Positions 6,986 to 15,464 of a stretch of DNA of 27,083 nucleotides are shown in pieces. Each line of letters starts with the position of its first letter. The stretch's first letter is position 1. Both the position numbers and the translations under genes were made by a program. The notes beneath the pieces are model-generated. The model saw only the letters and a list, made by a program, of their open reading frames with translations, ran no database searches and was not told the origin of the DNA. Origin of the DNA: Thamnocephalis sphaerospora (Eukaryota; Zoopagomycota; Zoopagomycetes; Zoopagales; Sigmoideomycetaceae); contig KZ992601.1 of assembly GCA_003614735.1 (NCBI GenBank), positions 1 through 27,083 of the forward strand, in the 5' to 3' direction.

Positions 6986-9900
6986 TCAGACGCTATCCTG
7001 TGTGGCAGCGTTGCGCCGACGCTGTCGATGTTCGCGCGAGGACGACTCCTGCGGGCGACTTCGCTGGCGATTCTGTCGGCGTCGGCCAAAGACGCCATCC
7101 AGCCCTGCATAAAGGTTGGCGCCAAGTCCGCCGTTATTTGGCATACTAGTGCTATCCCGGCGAGACGGCACCGTTGCCCACTGTTGGTGCGATCGATCGG
7201 ACGTTACCCTGGCATTGGCTACCTCGGATGCTCTGCTTCTGCTCGCGCCAACGGAAGAGCCGACGTTCGTGCTTCCAACAGCGCCACCGCCAGCCGCGAC
7301 CTCCTCGCCGTCGTCGCCATCGTTTTCGCCATCGCCTAGCCCCGAAAGCTCATCCTGGCTACTGCTATTTGCTGCCGCACGCCTTGAACGTCGGCCCATC
7401 AACGAGTGTGGCTCTCGCGATGTCACGTAGGGCGAAACATGAGGACCGTTGCCATTGCTGCCGCCATACTTTGCGCGGCCAAGATCGTCTATAAACTCCC
7501 AGTCGTCTGGCGAGTCTCCAGCGCTATCTTCATACTGATCGCTGGAAAAGGGTGAATCTGTGTCGGACAGATCGGTCAATTGATCGGCGTGTGCGGCCGC
7601 CTCGCGCGCTAGCTCTGCCAAATCCAGCTGCAGGCCTCGCGCTGCTAACGGGTTGCCGCGAAGCTGTAGAGTGCGTGGCCGTCCAGATTCGCGCACCGCA
7701 TCCAGCAGCTCAGCTGCGCCGGCGTCGGCAATGCGGTTGTCGGCTAGGTCCAGTCGACGCAGACCTGGATGACGTAGAAGCGCCAACGCCAAATGCAAAG
7801 CGCCTGCATCGTCAATTCCATTGTCGGCCAGACGCAGTACACGCAGAGTAGTGTTGGTGGGCAGATGTGGCGGCAGTGCAGCGGCAGGTCCACCGGCCAC
7901 GATCGGGCTGATGGCCAATCCATTCGGATAAAGTGCGGGGAAAGTTGGCGTGAGAGTGTTATGTGCACTCAAGTTGCCGCTCGGTGGTGCAGTGGTGGTG
8001 ATGCCAGCGGTTGGCCCTGTGCGGTCAGTCATGAAAGACGTTTCTGAGCCGCGCCTCGGTCGAGGATAGCCCGGCTGAAGTACCGTTGCATACATCTCCG
8101 GCGACATGGTGGCGTCTCCTGCTGTCATTGTCGGCATGAAAGGCGGGGGTAGCAATGGCGATAAGCCCAAGTCGAGCGCATCTTCGCCGCGCGACGCGCG
8201 CAGCAAGGAAGGGCTGAGTGCGCGTGCCAGTGCATAGACACCTTTGCTGCCCAGCTTATTGCGCGCTAGATCCAGCTCGCGCAACACCGAATTGCGACCA
8301 ATCATGCTCGCCAACATTTCGGCGCCCTTGGGCCCCAGTTCGTTGGCCGACAAATTGAGCCGATGCAGCGTCGGATGTGTCGCCAGTGCTTGTGCAAGAC
8401 TCTCTGCGCCGCGATGACGAATACGATTCCACGAAAGATCCAGCACTCTCAGCCGCGGTAATGCCACCAACGCACGCGCTAACGATTCTGCAGCCTTGTC
8501 AGTAAGCAGACAGCCACCCAGCTGCAAGCTGTGTAGACGGCTGGCCCGCGGTGGCGCAAGTGGGACAGGCACGTCTGGTGGTGCAAGTGGAGCAGGCGCG
8601 TCTGGTGGCGCAAAGGAGAGCAGCAATGGCCTCGGACGTCCACTACGCGCGCCACGATCGCGTTGCGAGCCCGTTGCCGATGCTAGCGATGAGGATGGTA
8701 CACTGCCCGCATTCATAACCGCCACGCCAGGAAGTGTCGTCGCCACGACTATGGCAGAAGACGGCATTGAATTGTCAGCAGAAGCAGAGCTGCTTCGCTG
8801 ATGGCCATTCCCGACACTGCCTTCCCTGACGCGACGTTGCGAAGTGGGTGGTTGCGGCGGCACGCCACGTAGACTGATGCCGGTATTTGCTGCGCTGGTA
8901 CCAGGAACAGCCACGATGCCGCCTAACAGACCAGAAAAGATGCCCGAGCTATCGGTTATCTGTAACATTGGTCCATCTAGCAATGCTTTCACGATAAACT
9001 CGATGCCCTGATCGCCGATAGCGTTGTCGGTGAGCGTAAGGTGGCGAATACGCCGATTCGTGCGCAGTGCTTTGGCCAGTAAAACAGCTCCCATCTTCTC
9101 GATGACGCTACCATGCAGATTGAGCGAGTGCATCGGCCAGGCATCGTCCTGCAGCACCTCCGTCAGCTGAACCCATGCGGCACCCGGCTGAAAGTTGCGT
9201 GCGTGCAAAATACGAATTGCCGGATTGTAACGGAGTAGATCACGAAGGTGCGCTGCACTGCGCATGTCGTCGCTCCGCAACGTCAGTGTAGTCACCCGGC
9301 GAATCTCGGCGCGGTGTCGTCGGTCCACAGCACGCTGGCGGCGCGTCAGAGCTGTTAGATGGATGCGCACACCGCGTAGCACTTCTTTGAGCTCCTCGTA
9401 GCGACAGATGCGTAGATGGGCCGGAAGATCGCGTCGCTCCACACGTGCCGCGCAGCCTGCCGCAGCACCAAGTGCTGTCTGATGCGGACAGGGAATTATA
9501 GCGCGCGGACACGTAAGGAGATGCCGGTCACGCTCACGGAAAATGTACGGCGCCTCACAGTATTCGCAGGCCACCGTGCGATGGTGGCAGCGCATCGTCA
9601 TGTGCTGGTCAAGCTCATCAGCGTTGAAAAAGCGCTCGCCACAGCCAAAGGTGCAGGGAAGCATGCGCCAGCGGCAACGACGGCGATGAGCGGCAATGCG
9701 TCGCCGTGGCAGCACGTCGGGACACTCGGGGTGCAGCATATCGGCAGCACAGGCCACGGGCACCTCACGACAGTCCGCGGCTAGATGCGGATCCAGTTCA
9801 ACCCGGCGACCAATCCAGCGGCAGCGTGGCGCATGATCGCAGCGCACGCGCAGTGCATCCGTAAGCTTGGCTGTACGCACCGACACTGCCAAGTCGCGCT

Positions 9901-11323
9901 CCCGCATGGGCGCCCGACAGATGGGACAGGTGCGTATCCGCACCAGTGATGCCAGAATGCATGCGCGGCAAAAGATGTGCTGGCAACGCCGAGAACGTAC
10001 TGGTTGCTGAAAATAGTCGCAACAGATGGAGCAGGTGAGGTCCTCCCGCATATCCTGTGTCAACGAAAACGATTTGCGCGAAGCTGTTTCTGCCGTATCG
10101 TGCAGCGCATCGCCATGACTGGCCGAGCGTCGGTGACGCAAAATACGCCGAGTCTGACTAGCACCATCGTCCGAAAAGACATCCGCAGCCTGGTGCATGT
10201 CGACCACGGGTACGAGCGGCGGCGGCGACGATATTAAAGATGCGCTACTGAATAAAAGCGACGGGCTGAGGCTACGACTGATGTTGCTTGTTAACGGAAT
10301 GCGTTCTCGATCAGGTGGCGACCCAACAATCGGCAATGGTGAGGAAGCTACGCGACCACTTAGCAAGCGCTCGCGCTGCTGGCTAAGCACCATGTTTTCG
10401 TCGTCGTCGTCGTCGTCGCCACCGTTATCATTGCTACTACCATTGCCATCGGCACTGCTTCCATTCGCAAATGCGGACAAAGTACCCTCTTCTATCCTTG
10501 CTGTGCCTTCGTGCTCTTCACCGCCCAATACGGTGGCATTGACGTTCTGGGGCATGTCGGTCGGCGACAATGGGGCACTAGCATTTGAGCGAAAAGCTTC
10601 CATCATCATTTGCCCGCTTGGATTTGTAGACTGTCGTGTGTGTTCGTAAAAGGGCTGCACACCATGCTGTGACCAGTCCATCTCTGCGTGCATTTGCGAC
10701 TCTGGCGCTGATGTTCCCAACAGCACCACGGGCGGTGTACCATGCTGCGCAGATAGTATTTCCATGGGTGTAGCAGTGCTGCTTTCACCCGTCTGTGCAC
10801 GCATACTGTCTACGCGGAGATGGGCCTCAGCATTTGCACTTGCCATGGCGGCCGTCAGTGCCGACCTTGTTTCCACGCTTGCAGCAAGCTTCATCACCTC
10901 ATTATTTAGAGGCCATCTGCAGCTACGCCGTGCTTCCGAGCGTGCATGGCTAAGCGCCACATTGTCGTCGTCGTCATCGTCGTCGTCGTCATCGTTGTCG
11001 CTCTCATCCTCCTCATCGCTATCGCTACCTCCACTATTGACGCGCTCGTGGCCGGTATCATGTGTACAGGCTGTATGCTGAGCCGCTCTCTTATTCGCCA
11101 TGCTACCGCGGGGACTACGCTTCGATAGCCGCTTGAAATTGTCACTGCTGCCAAAGCCTGTAGGCAGCTCATCGCTGTTGCCGTTCTCCTCGCCCTCCTC
11201 CTCTTCCTCTTCTTCTTCTTCTTCTTCTTCTTCCATTAGACTGGCGCTGTAGTTTTGTAGACGCTTCGTTTCTTCCTCATTCTCTTCGTCTAGATAGCGA
11301 TACTCGCGGCGCTCAAACGTCAT
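6986..11323 (-). CDS. RING finger + TRAF-type zinc finger + leucine-rich-repeat protein (putative E3 ubiquitin ligase)
   Basis: A single 4.3-kb exon encodes 1445 aa from the ATG at 11323, chosen for its GCCACCATGA context; an in-frame ATG at 11362 would add 13 aa. Residues 1-420 are disordered, with long Glu and Asp runs. A C3HC4 RING follows at about 430-470 (CSICCDYF, CQHIFCRAC, CPICRAP). TRAF-type Cys/His fingers span about 490-645 (repeated C..C...H...C units, for example CTFGCGERF and CEYCEAPYIF). From about 675 to 1245 there are ribonuclease-inhibitor-type leucine-rich repeats (LHRLNLSANELGPKGAEMLA, LRRLDLADNRIADAGAAELL), broken by two low-complexity inserts of over 100 residues. The tail is acidic and Ser/Arg-rich. 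RING proteins transfer ubiquitin from an E2, TRAF fingers and LRRs bind partners. No NACHT/NB-ARC ATPase is present, so it is not an NLR. The neighbouring gene upstream is on the same strand but 0.9 kb away. Confidence 0.85.
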   Translation of the reverse strand: MTFERREYRYLDEENEEETKRLQNYSASLMEEEEEEEEEEEEEGEENGNSDELPTGFGSSDNFKRLSKRSPRGSMANKRAAQHTACTHDTGHERVNSGGSDSDEEDESDNDDDDDDDDDDNVALSHARSEARRSCRWPLNNEVMKLAASVETRSALTAAMASANAEAHLRVDSMRAQTGESSTATPMEILSAQHGTPPVVLLGTSAPESQMHAEMDWSQHGVQPFYEHTRQSTNPSGQMMMEAFRSNASAPLSPTDMPQNVNATVLGGEEHEGTARIEEGTLSAFANGSSADGNGSSNDNGGDDDDDDENMVLSQQRERLLSGRVASSPLPIVGSPPDRERIPLTSNISRSLSPSLLFSSASLISSPPPLVPVVDMHQAADVFSDDGASQTRRILRHRRSASHGDALHDTAETASRKSFSLTQDMREDLTCSICCDYFQQPVRSRRCQHIFCRACILASLVRIRTCPICRAPMRERDLAVSVRTAKLTDALRVRCDHAPRCRWIGRRVELDPHLAADCREVPVACAADMLHPECPDVLPRRRIAAHRRRCRWRMLPCTFGCGERFFNADELDQHMTMRCHHRTVACEYCEAPYIFRERDRHLLTCPRAIIPCPHQTALGAAAGCAARVERRDLPAHLRICRYEELKEVLRGVRIHLTALTRRQRAVDRRHRAEIRRVTTLTLRSDDMRSAAHLRDLLRYNPAIRILHARNFQPGAAWVQLTEVLQDDAWPMHSLNLHGSVIEKMGAVLLAKALRTNRRIRHLTLTDNAIGDQGIEFIVKALLDGPMLQITDSSGIFSGLLGGIVAVPGTSAANTGISLRGVPPQPPTSQRRVREGSVGNGHQRSSSASADNSMPSSAIVVATTLPGVAVMNAGSVPSSSLASATGSQRDRGARSGRPRPLLLSFAPPDAPAPLAPPDVPVPLAPPRASRLHSLQLGGCLLTDKAAESLARALVALPRLRVLDLSWNRIRHRGAESLAQALATHPTLHRLNLSANELGPKGAEMLASMIGRNSVLRELDLARNKLGSKGVYALARALSPSLLRASRGEDALDLGLSPLLPPPFMPTMTAGDATMSPEMYATVLQPGYPRPRRGSETSFMTDRTGPTAGITTTAPPSGNLSAHNTLTPTFPALYPNGLAISPIVAGGPAAALPPHLPTNTTLRVLRLADNGIDDAGALHLALALLRHPGLRRLDLADNRIADAGAAELLDAVRESGRPRTLQLRGNPLAARGLQLDLAELAREAAAHADQLTDLSDTDSPFSSDQYEDSAGDSPDDWEFIDDLGRAKYGGSNGNGPHVSPYVTSREPHSLMGRRSRRAAANSSSQDELSGLGDGENDGDDGEEVAAGGGAVGSTNVGSSVGASRSRASEVANARVTSDRSHQQWATVPSRRDSTSMPNNGGLGANLYAGLDGVFGRRRQNRQRSRPQESSSREHRQRRRNAATQDSV
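10398..10420 (-). repeat. GAC-type trinucleotide run encoding poly-Asp
   Basis: A near-perfect (GTC)n on the plus strand encodes an Asp run in the disordered N-terminal part of the RING/TRAF/LRR protein. Such tracts are prone to length change by replication slippage. Confidence 0.8.
10964..11000 (-). repeat. Second GAC/GAT trinucleotide run encoding poly-Asp
   Basis: GTC and ATC triplets on the plus strand encode a run of about 12 Asp residues, interrupted by one Asn at the edge, in the same disordered region. Confidence 0.8.
11194..11234 (-). repeat. GAA/GAG trinucleotide run encoding poly-Glu
   Basis: TTC/CTC triplets on the plus strand, pure TTC over the last third, encode 13 consecutive Glu near the protein N-terminus. 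Confidence 0.85.
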
Positions 11324-12245
11324 GGTGGCTGTCTTGTCCGGTCTACGCACCGACTGTGCCATACTACCGCGAGTAATGCGGGCAACTACACTGGCGTGGG
11401 TATACGTGGCAAATGCCGTTGCGTTTTGGCAAAGACCGTGGTGATGGCCACTGGCGGTCACAAAGACACTGGCACGTAGCGCCTAGAGTATCAAGAACAG
11501 GATGGGCGTGTACGCACAAGAAGCTAAGCGGACGATAGACGCATACACTGTGTGTGCAGGCAAAGAGTACAAAGCCGACGTGTAGTGCGACGAGAGAAGG
11601 CGAATGACGGAACCAACCGACAAGTCGGCGAGAGTGTGTGAGCGAAGAAGAGGGAAACATGGCTGTGACGCCGTGGTTGGTAGCAAAGACATATGCGCAG
11701 CCCATGTCCCGTTGGACGCCAAAAGGGTTACCGGCAGCATGGATACTGCATGAATCACCAGGCCACCATAGCTTGGACAGCGACGGCTGCTGCTACTGCT
11801 GCTGCTGTTGTTGGTACTTGTCTAGATATGGTCCACGCTGTGCTGCCGTGTGCTGTTGACCCAGGGTGGACAACCACAGTGATTTCTGTCTGTGCAACCA
11901 TGTAACAGTGGCTGTAACGGAAACGGTGCGGCCATGGCGAATAAACAGGTCTAGGCTTGTGTCTGCTAGCACGGCGCAGTCAGCGCAATGGCAGCTAGGG
12001 GGTTTGGCTACACTGGGAGACCGTCGATGTCACAGGCGGGATCATTTTTACTATCGCTTCAATGTATTAGACGAGTGAATCAAGTGTCGCGACAGCAGCA
12101 ACAGCAGCAGACGCAAAGGGGAAAACGATCAACGAAGGGTGCGCAGGTGCGTGTGCATATGAGAGTGAATGAGCAGTGGAAGAAACAGGTGTAGGTAGGA
12201 TAGGGAGAGAGCATCGCCCGCGTGCTATCGACAGACAACGTTTGT
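11324..12245. other. Intergenic region upstream of the RING/TRAF/LRR gene
   Basis: About 0.9 kb between the MYND-gene stop and the RING/TRAF/LRR start, both on the minus strand. It should hold the promoter and leader of the latter. Two triplet-repeat patches are visible: TGC/GTT at about 11786-11812 and CAG/CAA at about 12091-12110. No further gene is supported. Confidence 0.4.
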
Positions 12246-13467
12246 CTAGACGTTGATCGCCTGCAAAAAGCCGTTGCTGTAGCACGGCATGGCGTGCACC
12301 TCAGCCTCGCGCCAGACGGGCGAGCGGAACGGGTTCAGGCGCACGGGGAAAGCCTCGCGTGCACCCACGGTGGCAAACAGACGCGTGGCGTTCAGGGTGC
12401 TGGTCTCGCACTGGTCGGTGAAGAAGGACGGCACCTTCTGCTGCGCGAGCAGATGCACCGTGCCGCGCCAGTTCTGGTTGGTCTCCAGCGAAGCGTTGGG
12501 TGCGATGGCCAGATCGGCCGGGTGCAGCTTCTTGTTGCCCGTCTGCTGGCACAGCTCGTGGTAGTGACCGCGGCGGAAGGAAAGGCGGACGCGCGGATGC
12601 GGATCCTCGGCGGTCATGTCGGCGTGCACCATCGGGCCGATGAGCGTGATGTGGAACTTGACCTCCGGGATCAAGTTGGCCAGCTCGGCGAGCACTGCCG
12701 TCTGGTCAAGCTCGCGCTCGGCGCCAAGCAGGTGGATGCGCAGCTCCTTGCGCTTGCGGTACTTTTCGGGCAGGCACTGAGTAATCGCATAGTAGATGGT
12801 CAGGGGCAGGGAGAGCAGCACCGCAACGGGAGAGTCCTTGGGCAGCTGGCGGAAAGCATAGTACGCGGCCCAGTTGGTGAGCGGCTCTTCCGGGAACTCG
12901 GCCTGACCGGCAGCCAGCGGCTTGCAAAGCGGCGCCGGCAGCGCAGACGTGGGCAGTGTCCACGCCTCCTCCTGGCTCACGGCCGGCAGCTGACCGTACG
13001 CGTACGCGGATGAAGCCTGCGAATCGCGGCGCCACAGGCCCTTGTCCAGCACCTGGCGGGCCTCGAGCCACTCATCGTACTTGGACGGCTTGACGCGCAG
13101 CGGGAAGGTGAAGGGCAGATCGTCGGTGGTAGACTTGGAGAGGATGTGGCGGTACAGCTGGCAGGCAATCTTGTGGTTGGAACGCCAGTGAATCACCTGG
13201 CACTCCTTGCTACAGGCCATCGCGACACAGGTTAGCACGGGTGCGCGTTTTCGCATCTCCGCAGCAGCCAATTTGAAAAGCGGCTCACCTGCAGTAGAAG
13301 ACACCACGGCAAGCACCGCACAGCGTCTTGTCGGTCTTGAGCACACCACGGCACTGTACGCACTTGTAGCCGGCCTGACGGTGGGCGGTCACAACAGCCT
13401 GGACGCGCTTCTTGTCGTCGACGGCGACGGCGGCCTGCTGGGTGTTGTCGGCGGCGGTGATGGTCAT
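12246..13467 (-). CDS. MYND zinc-finger protein, Mss51/ZMYND17-like
   Basis: Exons are 13467-13289 and 13209-12246, with a 79-nt intron (donor AG|GTGAGC, acceptor TGTAG|C, phase 2). The product is 380 aa. Splicing restores a complete MYND zinc finger: C36, C39, C50, C53, C59, C63, H72 and C76, with the family signature FYCSKECQ..HW...HK..C. The intron falls inside the finger, between Cys59 and Ser60. The remaining 300 residues (LPLTIYYAITQCLP, LRIHLLGAERELD, then a C-terminal NPFRSPVWR motif) resemble the C-terminal domain of Mss51-type proteins. Yeast Mss51 acts in mitochondria in COX1 translation and assembly, and animal relatives are mitochondria-linked in muscle. The start was chosen for its ACCATGA context; the frame stays open further upstream but that part is not protein-like. 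Precise function is inferred from family only. Confidence 0.85.
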
Positions 13468-14336
13468 GGTGAGGAGAGTATAGGCGTTGTCGGCTAGCGA
13501 GCGGCGCAATCTACGCATCCATCGCACGCAAGACAGGAGCAAGTGCGTTAGCGTCATTTCGCTCACGGCAGCCACGAGAAACATCACGTCGCATACGCTA
13601 AAGCAGGCGCGCGCATTCGACGCGCGCGAGATGAGCTCATCTCGCGCCACCTCATAAACCGCAGCCATCACGGCAACAAGGCTGGCGGTCCTGCAGTCGT
13701 CATGACAACGGCTGTCGGTGTTTGCTGAAGCAGCAACAGTGGCAGCAGCAGTAGCAACGGTAGAACAAGGCATTCCGCATTTCCGCCGTCGGCCGCTATC
13801 ATACACGTGCATATATGCTACATACCAGATGGGACAGCAGAAGGTGCTGGTGTGGCGACGAGTATGAGTAGATGTGCCTTGGAAGGGGTGGCTGGTGGCG
13901 GTAGGCTAGTGTATTTAGCAAGAGCGTGGGCGAGAGAGTGTAGGAGAGAGGGATGAGATGAGCGAGGCAAGCGAGCGCACACGGAAAGGGGTAATAGCCG
14001 CAGTAATAGTGGCAGTGCAGAGATCGCTGTCGGAGTGGCTGCAACAGACATAACTGCCGACGCGGCGGATTTGCCAGCGACGCGCGTCGAAATCGCGCCT
14101 GCCATCCAACGCGGAGCAAGCCCATTCGTCAGCCGCTGGCCAATCAGTATGGCCCCGCCGTGGAGCCCAATGATTGGTGATCGATCCTACGCTAGCTCAA
14201 CACCTAAATGCGCACCAGCGCCAGTTTGATAGCAATGCAAAGCGCCCCTTAAGCAGCAAGCCAAGGATAACATCGTAACACGGCGCCGACCTGCTGTGCC
14301 TAATTGGCTGACCCATATGCAAAAAAATGAGGAGGC
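13468..14336. other. Promoter-side region of the MYND gene
   Basis: About 0.87 kb, pyrimidine-rich on the minus strand at 13915-13985, as expected for a fungal leader. Open frames here on the minus strand (such as 13799-14125) are rich in Leu/Ser/Pro from CT-rich DNA and are not credible proteins. No other feature was seen. Confidence 0.35.
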
Positions 14337-14340
14337 AAAA
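14337..14340 (-). terminator. RNA polymerase III terminator of tRNA-Ala
   Basis: TTTT directly abuts the tRNA 3' end on the minus strand. A back-up run of seven T lies at 14321-14327. Confidence 0.75.
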
Positions 14341-14413
14341 TGGAGGACCTGGGCATCGATCCCAGTACCTCTCGCATGCTAAGCGAGCGCTCTACCATTT
14401 GAGCTAGACCCCC
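14341..14413 (-). tRNA. tRNA-Ala (anticodon AGC)
   Basis: A 73-nt cloverleaf reads on the minus strand. The acceptor stem is GGGGGTC/GTCCTCC and includes G3-U70, the alanine identity pair. The D arm is GCTC/GAGC. The anticodon stem CTCGC/GCGAG holds loop TTAGCAT (anticodon AGC). The T arm is CTGGG/CCCAG with loop ATCGATG, where the first base is A instead of the usual T. Position 6-67 is a T-T mismatch. The discriminator is A, and there is no intron. Confidence 0.92.
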
Positions 14414-14896
14414 TGACAATGCTTGGATCGGAGGTAAGCATTATTATATGCTCTATTTTTAGATTGGTAGGCTCCTCGGCGGGTTTTTTAACGCTCCTGT
14501 AGTTGCGGCATATAGGATTGCAATCTGTCAAGTCAGGCCGAAGGAACTGTGAGTCTGAAAGTTTGCAGACACTTGATAAATGTCAGTGGGTGCTCACGGT
14601 TGTCAAAATGATAGTGAGCTTTCGGCCAGGCAGACATCTAGCCTAGCGGCTAGTACGCCGTCTCAAGCGCCCAAAGCCCTGAGTTTGTGCTTCGCCACTT
14701 ACAAGATTTGCGCCAACCTTTGCAAAGGGAAATATCCACGCTATATCATATCGCCGCCCTCAGCGCTCAAGGTTTCTCCTGCGGCCAGCACTATCGCACC
14801 CTAGCACTTTTTGTTTGTCAATAAGTGATTTGCTAATTCACCTGAAATTGGCCTAGTGTAAACCACCGACTCCTCGTATTTGTAGGGTGCACATAC
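14414..14896. other. Intergenic, nothing firmly recognised
   Basis: About 0.48 kb upstream of tRNA-Ala. On the minus strand, short protein-like pieces (for example GAIVLAAGETLSAEGGD near 14770-14820) could be exons of the candidate gene described at 14897-15436, but the frame breaks repeatedly. Confidence 0.25.
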
Positions 14897-15436
14897 CTGG
14901 TAAGGTAGTCAAGCGCTTGGGCTGTCGAAAAGTGTCGCGAAGTTTACCGTTGATTTGAAATGTCAAATCTGTTCTACGCCATTCATCTGCTGGTGCGATC
15001 GACTGGCCCGCCATTAATATGACTGGCACCTTGTACTGTGTCTCAAGACCTGGCCGCCATAGATTCAGCCGTACCTTTGACGCACCTATGTGCGTCGCAG
15101 AATAATACCGCCTCTACACCTGGTCAGGTACACTCGCTACTGTTCGGCTGAATATGCTATTGATGCGAACGCTGCGGTCACGACCATGCCACTGGTACAG
15201 ATGCCAACACTACCTTCTGCTTATCTGTGTAGGCGAATGCCATGCCACTTGCCCCTGATCGACTCTACCAACCGAGTGTCAATCCAATCATTGCCGCCTA
15301 AACGATCGTTGTCACGCGCCACCTGTATGAATCCTATGCTCGCCGCCTCACGACCAAATTGCATTTTATAGGATTGCACATCGCTGCCGCCGGTTTTCCG
15401 GGCAAGGCAGACAAGCGTTTCTCCTGCCCGTTCCAT
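14897..15436 (-). pseudogene. Candidate fragmentary gene on the minus strand, divergent from the OPT gene
   Basis: Two protein-like blocks read on the minus strand. Block 1 (15436-15221) starts with an ATG in a purine-3 context and includes GETLVCLARKTGGSDVQ and IGFIQVARDNDRLGGNDWID, then hits TAA. Block 2 (about 15113-14897) includes RLNLWRPGLETQYKVPVIL and LTFQINGKLRDTF and ends at a good donor, CCAG|GTATGT. A clean intron joining the two was not found: the GTAGTG donor lies past the TAA. The family is unrecognised. The ATG would be only 28 nt from the start of the OPT gene on the other strand, which is very tight. Either a poorly modelled multi-exon gene or a decayed copy is possible. Confidence 0.25.
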
Positions 15437-15464
15437 CCTCTTGCATACCACTACATTGCCGGTC

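Noticed and set aside
10197-10649. 150-codon plus-strand frame
   Set aside because: Antisense to the RING/TRAF/LRR gene; its Ser run is the complement of the poly-Asp tract.
6986-11323. NLR-type immune receptor
   Set aside because: LRRs of the right type are present, but there is no Walker A/B-containing NACHT or NB-ARC domain between the zinc fingers and the repeats.
12222-13013. 263-codon plus-strand frame
   Set aside because: It is antisense to the MYND/Mss51-like gene, and its Gly/Arg/Gln/Leu/Val-rich content follows from that gene's codon pattern.
13468-13812. N-terminal extension of the MYND protein to an upstream start
   Set aside because: The extension is open but not protein-like, while the ATG at 13467 has a good ACCATGA context and starts just ahead of the zinc finger.
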